A DNA stretch of 64,000 nt from assembly GCA_964017235.1 (NCBI GenBank), contig OZ024930.1, forward strand, positions 155,310,221-155,374,220, given 5' to 3'. The notes beneath the pieces were generated by a model. The model was not told the DNA's origin. It searched no databases and worked only from the letters and a program-made list of their open reading frames with translations. Each line of letters begins with the position of its first letter. Positions within the stretch are counted from its first letter, which is position 1. The translations under genes and the position numbers were made by a program. Shown here piece by piece: positions 55,709-64,000 of the stretch. The stretch is from Sabellastarte sp. h YS-2021. Its lineage: Eukaryota; Annelida; Polychaeta; Sabellida; Sabellidae.

Positions 55709-56920
55709 ATGGGCAAAAATAAGAACTGGTGCACCACTTGTACCAAGAAGCACTTTCTGACGACTGGTAAGAAATGCCCTGTCAATATAGAGAAGCAGCA
55801 GAAACAGAAAGCAGCAGTGAATGTCACAGTGGAGGAAGGTAGTGCTGTTCAGGACAGTCTGTTGGGTCAAACCGTATCCAAGAGCCTGGCCTCGGCTGGG
55901 TGTAGCACTAAAGGAAGCACTCACAGGAAGGACTTGTTTGTTGGCGGGCCTGGTGCCCTTGGTCATGGTGACCTTAGTGCATCCACCAGTGCTGATTCGA
56001 CGGACACAGATGAAGAAGAAAAAGAAGAAACCAGTGGTGACGTTCAAGCCAGGATTCTTCATGAATTGCAGAGAATGAACAGTTGACTAGATGTGGTTGA
56101 AAAGCAAGTGGCGAAGAAGTCAAGATCAAGCAAGGACAGTAGGGGAAAGCACAAGTTAAGTACTGTTTTTAAATCTGTTAAGAGAGACAGTAAGTTAAAA
56201 AGCAAAAAACAAGCATTGTGTTCGGATGAATCATCTGATGATTCAGATTTCCCTAGTCTGATTGATATAAAGTCCTCAAAGGCTGTCCATAAGAAGATTG
56301 ATCGGTCAATTGATAACTTGGATTCAACCCATTTTCCACAAGGTAATGACCATGCCATAAAGTTAAAATCAAAAAAAGGGGGGGGCCTGTGCAAGTAGTT
56401 GTAAATAAAAGAGCTGCTTGGCCCCATGAGCACATTTTGGGAGGTCTTAGCCGTCAAAGGGTCACTTATGACCAGTTGAGTTTAACTCAATTCATCCAGG
56501 GATGTGTAAAGAATATCATTGATGAGCAAGATAGGGACTGTAAAGATAAAATGCTTCACTATCTAGGGGATTTAATGGAGGACATGACTGATTTCAGCTG
56601 GTCCAGTGCTAAATCAGCCCATGCATTCCTCCTGTGTGAAATGGAGAGGGGTTCAGTAGACTGGTTCAATACTGACCGCATAAGGCGTGCCCATGCACAG
56701 CATCACAATGCTCCACCTAAACAAAATTGGCAAAAAACGACTAAGCAGACCAAAAAACCATGGTTTTGCAAGGCTTTTCAGGTGGGTACGTGTTACCATG
56801 CCAAAGACCATGAAAATAATGGTAAAACTATAGGCATATCTGTGCTTACTGTCTTGCCCAAGGTCGGATTTTAACACACCCAGAAAAAGATTGTTTGTTT
56901 GCAAAAAAATCAAATGTCTC
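55709..56920 (+). pseudogene. DIRS C Gag-like protein (stop and frameshifts)
   Basis: ATG 55709 (MGKNKNWCTTCTKKHFLTTG) opens with a small Cys pair region, then an acidic stretch STDTDEEEKEETSGD and ARILHELQRMNS, TGA at 56084-56086, then LDVVEKQVAKKSR. A homopolymer frameshift lies in the A7G8 run near 56376-56391. Next are AAWPHEHILGGLSRQRVTYD, MLHYLGDLMEDMTDFSW and RRAHAQ, then CKAFQVGTC and, after another frame slip, HICAYC and HPEKDC. It is the family Gag with the conserved Cys/His cluster. Confidence 0.8.
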
Positions 56921-57660
56921 AAAAAACGATCAAATGGCTGCTCAGCAGAATTAGGGCTGGGCAGCTCGCCTGTGTCAAATGTATTACATAATGTGGCAAT
57001 GAAACCTGGTGGTGGGGAGGTAAGTTACTCCGAGGTTGTTAAAGTATGTACTCAAGACCAGTTGAAAAAGACAGGTAACCAGCGCCCTGCTGTGCATACT
57101 AGACTGTTCTTTAACTCAAAGGTGAGTAAGAAAAATGTTGAAAGCTTACTGGCTAAAGGCAACAAGATGAAATCTCTAAAGCATGGCACTGAGCCTCGTG
57201 GTAAGAGAATTAAGACTGGTGGTGTCACCAGGCCTAAGTGTGCTCACAGTGTTACTAGTGAAAACTACAAACAGAATGTCACATCCCATGATAACACTGC
57301 TGTCTCTTCCATCATCGCAAATCGTGTTCAAGAGGGGGACAGTAAGGCAGGGGGTCCAAAAACACTGTTGCACCTTTTAAAATTACTGCAGGTTTTAAAA
57401 CAAAGGGTGAGGTCCCTAACAATGAACTGAATATTGGTGTCAATGACAATAGTAATCAGATTGACGTGTTAAACCCTGACAAGGTGTTGTTGTTTGATAT
57501 CAATGGTAGTGATGAAAAATTCTTGAATGTGACAGGGAAAAGATGCTAGAAGAATTATTGCGTTGCAAGATATAAAAATTTTCAATGAATGGCGTGGTCA
57601 ATCTGATTTTGACTTTGGGTTTGTCCCCTTTTCTGATTTTGTCATGCCCTGGTTAGTAGT
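56921..57660 (+). pseudogene. DIRS C spacer between Gag and RT
   Basis: Frame 56891-57430 and following pieces are Lys/Ser-rich without a known domain. Near 57555-57640 the plus strand reads IIALQDIKIFNEWRGQ, possibly the start of the RT module. Confidence 0.5.
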
Positions 57661-57669
57661 CGTCTAGAC

Positions 57670-58112
57670 TAGTTTATAAATTTTTACATAGTGGTTCTCC
57701 TTCCTATTTTCAACCATTCTTGTCACTCAGCAGTTGTTCCTACAGAACCAGACGTAATCACCCAGATCGTCAATACCTTACTGTTCCTCCTTTCCGCTCA
57801 TCAGTCTTCAAGTCAGTCAAACATTTTGATCACAGCTTTCCCTTTGATGCTCCAAAGATCTGAAATGAACTCCCTCATGACGTGCGCAGTGCAGCATCAG
57901 TTGCCTCCTTCAGAAAGAAGCGTAAAACTTACCTGTTTGCAAAAGCATATCCCCCATAGCATCTCCTGTCATCCTGTGTCTCCTTGGTATGACCTGGCTA
58001 TGTCCTCGGATTAATGTTAACTGCCTTGCTTTATGTTTAGTTGCACCTTAGAGTCCATAAGTGATAGAGATTAAGCACTATAAAAGTCCACATTAGATTA
58101 GATTAGATTAGA
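57670..58112 (+). mobile_element. CR1-like LINE 3' tail inserted in DIRS C
   Basis: Frames read RQYLTVPPFRSSVFKSVKHF, FPFDAPKI-stop-NELPHDV, RSAASVASFRKKRKTYLFAK, the characteristic end of CR1/L2-type ORF2 (L.VPR....G.R.F...AP.LWN.LP...R...S...FK..LK..LF). The 3' end has GCACTATAAAAGT followed by four ATTAG units at 58092-58112, a microsatellite-type tail. 5'-truncated. Confidence 0.75.
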
Positions 58113-59315
58113 TCTGTGAATGAATCTTTATCTGATTGTGTGATTGACCCATTTGCTCTGCATAAACACATAAAAGACATTGGCCAGTTGAATTTTTGGG
58201 GTGTAGAATTCCTGTAACCTCCCAGTTCAAATTACAGGCATGGCAAGAAATGTGGTTGGGGTACTGGGATGTTCAACTCATTCAGTTTCTGACTTTTGGC
58301 TTCCCTCTGGATTATAACAGAAATTACACATTATGTTCTAATAGAAAAAATCATTCTTCTGCTGTGCAGTACCCTGAGCATGTTGACGCTTATTTAGAAG
58401 AAGAAACGGGTTATGGTGCCATTCTGGGCCCTTTTTGCAGAAAATCTGACTGACAAATGTCATTAGTCACCTTTCCTCACTCGTGAAAAATCCGGATCTG
58501 ACAAGAGGCGCATCATAATTGACCTTTTCTGGCCTCATTGCTTTTCTGTTAATGCAGGCATAGATAAAAATTCATATGTAGGAACAGATTTTGCCCTCAC
58601 CTTTCCTTCTGTTGACCACATCACCTCTGAACTGACTCGTCTGGGCACTGCTGCCCACCTTTATAAGATTGACATCAGCCAGGCGTTTCGTCACGTCAAG
58701 CTTGACCCGTCAGATTATGACTTGTTGGGTTTATCATGGAATGATGTCACGTACATCGACAAATGTCTCCCATTTGGGGTGCGTCATGGAACGCAAATCT
58801 TTCAGCGCATAAGCGTCGCCATATGTTTTGGCATGCGTCAGAAGGGTTACACCATCATAAACTACGTCGACGATTTTGTCGGAGTTGGGACACCCAGTGT
58901 TGCGTCTGCGTCATACCAATGCTTACTTGACCTATTGCATGGTCTTGGCCTTGACGTCAGCCAGAAGAAGCTATGTCCACCCAGTACCAAAGCTATATGT
59001 CTGGTCGTCAAGATTGACACCATACGATGCACAATTTCCGTCCCTGAAGAAAAATTACGACGCATATGCCAAATGGTGGATGACTGGGGTAATAGGCGTT
59101 TTTGTTCGATGCATCAGTTACAGTCATTGCTAGGACATCTCATGTATATACACAAATGTGTCAGACCATCACGTTTCTTTTTGAACAGAATACTTGAATT
59201 ATTGAGATCCAACTATTATGCAAATAGTATCACTTTGAATCACAACTTCAAGAGAGACATACGTTGTGTCCAGACTTTTTGTGTCAATTCAATACAATGG
59301 AACTGCATTTTATGA
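58113..59315 (+). pseudogene. DIRS C reverse transcriptase
   Basis: Begins CVIDPFALHKHIKDIGQLNF, then (shifted) FKLQAWQEMWLGYWDVQLIQ and GYGAILGPF. Palm: KRRIIIDLFWPHCFSVNAG, HLYKIDISQAFRHVKLDPSD and KCLPFGVRHGTQIFQRI, with the active site NYVDDFVGVG (YVDD 58863-58874) intact. The 197-aa frame 58722-59315 covers palm and thumb (LHGLGLDVSQKKLCPP, MHQLQSLLGHLMYIHKCVRP). Upstream frame breaks near 58200-58460 inactivate the polyprotein. Confidence 0.83.
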
Positions 59316-59720
59316 CCACAAACCCATCCAGGAAGTCCTGGAACTGGATGCTTGTCTAGTTGGTTAAGGTGGTAGATGGGATAACAAGGTTTATCACCTT
59401 CCCATTGTGAAACATTAAAAGAACCTTCATATAACCCAATTAGAGATGATAAACATACTGGACAAATGTTACAATCAGGCGGTAGTGCATGTATTGAATA
59501 GTGGGAAAACAAAGGATGTCTTTATGGCTGCTTGTGCTAGGAACATGTGGTTGGCAGCCACCTTGTTCGATGTGCAATTACTATATAAGTATGTACCTGG
59601 CAAACAAAACACAGCAGCAGACTTGTTTTCCAGGTGGAGAAATACACAGAGTCAAATGCATGCCCTGTTAGATTTAATTCCAAATCCATTGTGGATAGTT
59701 ACTAGTCCAGACTGTTAGAG
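59316..59720 (+). pseudogene. DIRS C RNase H, mostly lost
   Basis: The first acidic block (VDAS in copy B) is only recognisable as LDACLVG in a broken frame near 59343. From 59446 the frame reads CYNQAVVHVLNSGKTKDVFM, ARNMWLAATLFDVQLLYKYV and PGKQNTAADLFSRW, matching the last half of RNase H. The WCDN block is altered to KCYN. Confidence 0.7.
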
Positions 59721-60755
59721 ATAAACAATGACATTTAACTTGTAGTGTCATGTATGGGCTGATAATAATGGATGTACTCTTTGTTTGCTGGTCAGAAGTG
59801 CATCGCTGGTTTCGTCTGTGGAGCTAATTCAAGGATCAAGATGCATTTAGGCCCAAGACCAAGAGGTGTTATCAGCTCTTGTTTAGGAACTTTATTGGCT
59901 TTTGTGTATGTGCCGAAATTAGTGTAAATTGCATATCATTGCCTGTGATGATGGCTTTTCTTGAGTTTTTAGCATGGAATCAAGTTTTTGTGCACATGAT
60001 TGCAAATCACGTGTCTGCTATCAAAGTAAATTTGGTCATGTATGGCCTGGAGTATGAGTTTATGGATCACCCCAGAATACGATATTTGTTGAAATCCATG
60101 AAGATGTCTAGACCTTTATCAGTTACTCAGAGACCTATTATGTCCATCAAAACTCTACATGCTTTCATTGCTGCATGTTCTTTCATACGTTTTGGCAAAA
60201 TTTATGCAGCTGTGTTTTTAATTGCTTATTTTGGATTTCTAAGAATTTCAAATTTGGCACTTCACTCATATGGGGACTTTGATCCCTCTAGGCACCCTAC
60301 CCCTTCAGATGTTAAATTTTCGAAAAAGTTTATGCATTTGTTCATAAAGTGGTCTAAAAGCAATCAGTTCAGGGATAAAGTACAGGTGATAACTCTGCCT
60401 CGATTAAAAAAACAGTAGTTTGTGCCCTGTGAAAGCCTTAAAGCTTATACAATCCTGCTCCAAATGACCCATTGTTTCAGATTTTTTCGGCTGGTAGGTG
60501 GTCTGTCTTAATTGATTCCAGGACCAGGAAAGTCTTTGCAAAGTTAAATTTTAAATTAGGTCTTCCTTCTAACAAATACACATTTCACACATTTCGAAGT
60601 TCTGGAGCCACCTTGGCTTATAATTTGAATGCCTCATTAAATTTCCATTAAAAACATGGCTCTTGGTCATCAGACTGTGTCTGGACTTACATTCAGAAAA
60701 ATGAGACTTCGTGAAAAGAAATTGTTCAGACTTTTGCTCGTATTGTATAAATGCT
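59721..60755 (+). pseudogene. DIRS C tyrosine recombinase (broken)
   Basis: The frame 59879-60418 contains MMAFLEFLAWNQVF, FLIAYFGFLRISNLAL (catalytic Arg) and LFIKWSKSNQF (Lys). After frame changes, HTFRSSGATLAYNLN (H-x-x-R box, about 60589-60630) and HGSWSSDCVWTYIQKNE with the nucleophile Tyr (about 60655-60700) follow. All catalytic motifs are still recognisable, but they fall in three frames. It would have integrated the circular DNA intermediate. Confidence 0.8.
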
Positions 60756-61230
60756 CCCCTACTTCTACTGGGCCTTTGAGGGTTTTATATATATATACAT
60801 GTGATGGTATTATGTACATATATTAATTCCATATTTATATAGGGCTGATGTATTATAATAGTAAAAATCTCTCCTTAGAGCTAGCATTTAGTGAATTAGG
60901 CAACATTCTGGCCTTAGTGGTTGACTATCTGGTATTAGTGGTAAACTTTGTCTTTGGTCTCCTGGGTTTGAATCTTGTATGTTTCATTCATCAGCCCTGA
61001 GTACAATTTGTTTCAGTTACATATTAATGTGATAGCTAATTGGTTAATTTCATTTACATGCGTAGTAACTTTATTTACTTATTAAATGTAACTCTTGATG
61101 TAGTAAATGTAAATCTTTACTTGTGTTATATCTGTAATTGTATATTGTTACTGGACTGTATATATGATTAGCTATAGTTATCACGTAATGTATGTATGAT
61201 AATAAAAACTTAATTCCTCCATTGTGCCTG
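60756..61230 (+). other. DIRS C 3' region with a possible tRNA-like segment
   Basis: Non-coding. A TA microsatellite lies near 60786. At 60908-60978, GGCCTTAGTGGTTGACTATC and CTGGGTTTGAATCTTG resemble box A and box B of a tRNA-derived SINE at plausible spacing, but no tail or target duplication was found. AATAAAAAC lies near 61201. Confidence 0.4.
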
Positions 61231-61264
61231 TCACTGACTTCCGGGGGTGGGGGGACTGTGATAT
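61231..61264 (-). repeat. Right inverted terminal repeat of DIRS C
   Basis: CACTGACTTCCGGGGGTGGG then GGGACTGTGATA; the reverse complement aligns with 55108-55140. Confidence 0.7.
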
Positions 61265-61680
61265 ATTTTATGTATGCCTGATGTTCAAACAGACAAACTT
61301 GTTTTCCAACAAAGTGAGCTCATATAATTATGATGCATGTTCATGCCTAAGGATCAAACAAAGGAAAGTTTGTTCATTTTTCCAATATACTAATTATAAA
61401 ACAGGCAAGACAGTTGAAAATAAAGGTTACATTTTTATGTGAAACTTTTTAGGTGTGAGGAACTAACGAGCCAGTTAAGTCTTTGGAAATGACCTTGAAT
61501 GGGAAGATCCAAGGTCACAGGTTAATAAGCAAGGTAAATATAGCAAGCTGGAAAGTAGAGGGTAATTTTCAAACAATTCTAGCAGATTGCTATAAACCAC
61601 TAGGCAAGACTGTAACCCGAAAAGGTTGTGTCCTGGAAATAAGAAGGTCATAAAAAGGTGAAATTCGGAGTGGAAATGTG
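61265..61680. other. Non-coding region
   Basis: No gene recognised. AAATGACCTTGAATGGGAAG and similar phrases look like old repeat sequence. Confidence 0.4.
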
Positions 61681-62095
61681 GCATCCCTCGTGGCTCTGTG
61701 TTTGACCCATGCTTTATTTTTTACACCACTCCACTCAGCAATACTATTCAGTCACACAAAGGCACCAAGTACCACTTTTACGTCAATGATTCTCTGTCAT
61801 ACATAACTCTATCACTAAGAATTCATTCAATGCAAATTATCATGGATTACCTCAATGGTATTTGATTCGTGGCATCAAACAAGCTGAAACTATCTCCTCA
61901 TAAAATAGAATTCGTTTGGATTGGTTAAAATTCTTTTTTGTCTGGCTCACAGACATAGAAACTTCACTCAGGCTCGTCATTTGATCATCCATCTTTTACC
62001 TTATGACTCCCTAATTGAAATAAAACTTTATTGGCTCCCAATAAAATACAAAGTATACTTCAAAACTGGGCTGGCCACATACAATAAAGAAGCGA
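61681..62095 (+). pseudogene. Decayed LINE reverse transcriptase fragment
   Basis: In one frame GIPRGSVFDPCFIFYTTPLS (family G.PQGSVLGP..F..Y..PL), then YHFYVNDSLSYITLS where the YADD active site reads YVND. Next NKLKLSPHKIEFVWIG (family SNKLKLNPDKTEFLWIG) and, after a shift, LYWLPIKYKVYFKTGLATYN (family LHWLPV.YRI.FK..LL.YK). The part between is deleted. Stops at about 61863 and 61926. CR1/L2-like by motif style. Confidence 0.78.
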
Positions 62096-62964
62096 AGATT
62101 ACAAGTCTTGAGAAATCACAGGATAAATTAAATACTAGAGTTGGCAAAATAGAACATGTTGTGCAAAAGGACTTCAATCCAGAACTCACCATTGTTGCAA
62201 TCAATGCACCCAGATTTGCAAACGAAGAACCCATGCAGTTGGCCAAGCAAATTGTTGATGCTACTGGTAGTAACAGTGACTGTGTTGTAAATGCTATGCA
62301 TACAGCACCTCTTGGACTTAATCGTAAGGGTGTATTCAAAATTGAAATGGCTAGTCAGGCAGATAAGAAAGGTGTTTTGCAGCACAAGAAGAATTTAAAG
62401 AACTCTTCTCAGTTTAATAAGGTGTATCTAAGATCATCACAAACACATGCAGAAAGATTAATTCATTTGAACTTTCCGAAGGTTTTAGATGAACTACCAA
62501 ATGGAAATGAATTTAGAATGACAGGTAATGGCAGACTGATTAAACAGAGTGCTGATAATACACATCAAAAGAAAAACGTGAACATGAAAGATTACATGGA
62601 TCATTCTGGAAAAGGTAACAGTAGTGATAGCCAGACAAGTGTAAAGGTCAACTACAGTACTAAACCAGGATCATTGGATATGTCTGTGAAACCAAAGTCT
62701 TATGCACAAGTCGTCAGAGTTTCGCAACCTATTAATCAAGGTAACACTTTCAACCAAACCCTCAGCCAAGTACCTCCAACTCAAAACCAGAATTCCCAAG
62801 ACATGATCCAAAGTCAGCTTATCTTACAACCACAGTCACATATTCAGGGGGGATATGCCTATACCAATTCTGATGGATCATTGTTGCAAACATACACTAC
62901 TGATCAGATATTTGGTCAAGACCTCTTGAATGCGCAAGGTTCGCAAGCCATAATGACACACTGA
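61921..62964 (+). CDS. LINE ORF1p-like protein, chimeric N-terminus
   Basis: The 347-residue open frame is a fusion. Residues 1 to about 58 (including LYWLPIKYKVYFKTGLATYN) come from the older LINE RT fragment. From EAKITSLEKSQDKLNTRVGK onward it is ORF1: end of a coiled coil, an RRM-like part (ELTIVAINAPRF, QLAKQIVDATG), a C-terminal domain (KGVFKIEMASQADK, FNKVYLRSSQTHAERL), and a Gln/Asn/Ser-rich tail. In L1-type elements this trimeric protein coats the RNA. The true N-terminus and most of the coiled coil are missing. Stop TGA 62962-62964. Confidence 0.75.
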   Translation: MVKILFCLAHRHRNFTQARHLIIHLLPYDSLIEIKLYWLPIKYKVYFKTGLATYNKEAKITSLEKSQDKLNTRVGKIEHVVQKDFNPELTIVAINAPRFANEEPMQLAKQIVDATGSNSDCVVNAMHTAPLGLNRKGVFKIEMASQADKKGVLQHKKNLKNSSQFNKVYLRSSQTHAERLIHLNFPKVLDELPNGNEFRMTGNGRLIKQSADNTHQKKNVNMKDYMDHSGKGNSSDSQTSVKVNYSTKPGSLDMSVKPKSYAQVVRVSQPINQGNTFNQTLSQVPPTQNQNSQDMIQSQLILQPQSHIQGGYAYTNSDGSLLQTYTTDQIFGQDLLNAQGSQAIMTH

Positions 62965-64000
62965 AACTCAACCCAGCCCTGTATCACAATAGCATCCTGG
63001 AATGTTAATGGATGGACAGACCAAAATTGTGAACTTAGATCCGCCATTGTCAAGCACTGTAGTTATGATATCATTTGTCTATCTGAGACTCATTTAAAAG
63101 GCAATAATACTATATTTGTTGATAACTATGAATGTTTTGTACATAACAGATCAAAATTACATGTTAGAGCCAAGAAGGGTTCCGGTGGAGTTGCTGTTTT
63201 GGTACACAAGAACTTAATTGTAAATTATGATGTCCAAGTTATTGATAAACAGTTTGATGGTATTCTGGGTTTGTATTTTCATAATAAGGAAAATAAGTAC
63301 TCATTTGTTGTATTCTCATGCTACCTACCACCACAAGAATCAGTATGGTCGGATGTAACAAATTTTTATACTCATTTAATGTCGAGATTATATGAACTTG
63401 ATTATGCTAATGATATATTCATATGTGGAGACTTGAACTCCAGAGTTGGTAAAACAGATGATTTCATTGAAACAATTGATGATATTCCTGTTAGATCGGT
63501 CATTGATTGTGATAAAAACTATTATGGTGATAGACTTATTGAATTTTTGAAAGATTCAAAATTTTGTATGTTGAATGGTCGTTTAACATCTGATTTAAAC
63601 AATTTTACATTTGTTTCAACAAGAGGACTTTCAGTTGTTGACTACATTTTAGTACCCCATGTAACATTGAAATCTTGTAAATATTTTCATGTTGACTGTA
63701 TGTCTGATATATTAAACCAATTTACTTTGTTTGATCTGTTATCACCTTCATGTAAACAACCTGATCATTCTTTACTGTCTATTGCTTTCATGCCAAACTA
63801 TTGTACTTCAACAACTGTTGAAGTGTTACAGAATGAAACAATCCCAACAAATGATTCACTTGAAGATACACTGCCTAAATATGAGAAAAAGTACTGCTTT
63901 GAAGCTGTACCAAAAGAGTTCATGAATAATAAAGAATGGTCTGTAAAAATTAATAATCTTGTTACATTGTTTGAAAACAACTGTGTTGCAGAGAATGAAC
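62096..64000 (+). mobile_element. LINE with ORF1 and ORF2, truncated at its 5' end, continues past window
   Basis: ORF1 (L1-like RNA-binding protein) followed without gap by an ORF2 starting with an AP-type endonuclease. Both frames are open and catalytic residues of the endonuclease are intact, so the copy is young. Its left end abuts the decayed LINE fragment inside the ORF1 coiled coil, indicating 5' truncation on insertion. RT lies off the right edge. Confidence 0.8.
62965..64000 (+). CDS. LINE ORF2, endonuclease domain (partial)
   Basis: Open to the window edge in the same frame as ORF1, directly after its TGA, with no ATG before the endonuclease motifs. AP-endonuclease residues are all present: ASWNVNG, ICLSETHL (Glu), GGVAVLVHK, IFICGDLNSRVG (Asp, Asn), VVDYILVPH (Asp) and QPDHSLLS (Asp-His) near 63758-63781. 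It nicks target DNA for target-primed reverse transcription. The sequence past residue 300 (KYEKKYCFEAVPKEF) is the linker toward RT. Translation would need readthrough, reinitiation or a non-AUG start. Confidence 0.82.

Larger units (their letters stand above)
55105..61264 (+). mobile_element. DIRS-like tyrosine-recombinase retrotransposon, copy C
   Basis: Inverted ends: left CAGTCCCCCACCCCAGGAAG (about 55118-55137) and right, in reverse complement, CAGTCCCCCCACCCCCGGAA (about 61238-61257), both preceded by a TCAC motif. Inside are Gag, spacer, RT, RNase H and tyrosine recombinase in the same order as A and B. Stops and frameshifts are frequent, and a CR1-like LINE end has inserted at about 57670-58112. 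Inverted termini fit DIRS proper more than the split direct repeats of Ngaro/PAT. Confidence 0.82.

Overview
The window looks like repeat-rich, AT-rich nuclear DNA from an animal. The element mix is DIRS-like tyrosine-recombinase retrotransposons, Ty3/mag-type LTR elements, PIF/Harbinger and pogo/Tigger DNA transposons, several LINE families, and tRNA- and 5S-derived SINEs. That mix, together with host-like introns and splice sites, fits a marine invertebrate (a mollusc or other lophotrochozoan would be plausible), but the phylum cannot be fixed from the sequence alone. No prokaryotic operon, CRISPR array, functional rRNA or intact tRNA gene is visible. Almost all recognisable coding capacity belongs to mobile elements. 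The only confident host-type coding segment is a last exon of a transmembrane protein at 42131-42517 on the minus strand.

Layout. 1-7527 (minus): most of a Ty3/gypsy element that runs off the left edge, with intact-looking pol, a very large Gag (1133 aa) carrying an N-terminal helix-hairpin-helix and long coiled coil, a textbook -1 frameshift signal at the gag-pol junction, a tRNA-like primer binding site and a predicted 5' LTR. It appears to be inserted at the start of the gag of a DIRS-like element (copy A, 7528 to about 16300). Copy A is itself split inside the reverse transcriptase active-site region by a 4.1-kb TTAA-flanked block (10200-14322) filled with satellite-like repeats. 16300-30400: mostly non-coding, with a DIRS gag remnant (21424-22165), a 5'-truncated LINE end (23195-24420, minus) and a 21-22 bp minisatellite (26931-27365). 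30445-38835: decayed Harbinger copy with a 5S-like insertion, pogo/Tigger remnant, a tRNA-derived SINE with perfect 11-bp target duplication, and a complete-ended but internally deleted Harbinger element with TAA target duplications.

38836-45700 holds dispersed repeats, the transmembrane host exon and a 120-bp x3 tandem repeat. 45720-50800 is DIRS copy B, whose promoter region carries a copied piece of its own gag. 51811-54976 is a mag-type LTR element with the RT region missing. 55105-61264 is DIRS copy C with inverted ends, interrupted by a CR1-like LINE tail. 61681-64000 is a decayed LINE reverse transcriptase fused in frame to ORF1 of a second, well-preserved LINE whose ORF2 (endonuclease) continues off the right edge.

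The three DIRS copies share the order Gag (with a conserved Cys/His cluster), RT, RNase H, tyrosine recombinase. They differ enough to be separate lineages, and all carry frameshifts or stops. The most notable features are the helix-hairpin-helix Gag with its frameshift stem-loop, the gag fragment in the DIRS B promoter, and the single UGA that separates two otherwise continuous LINE reading frames.
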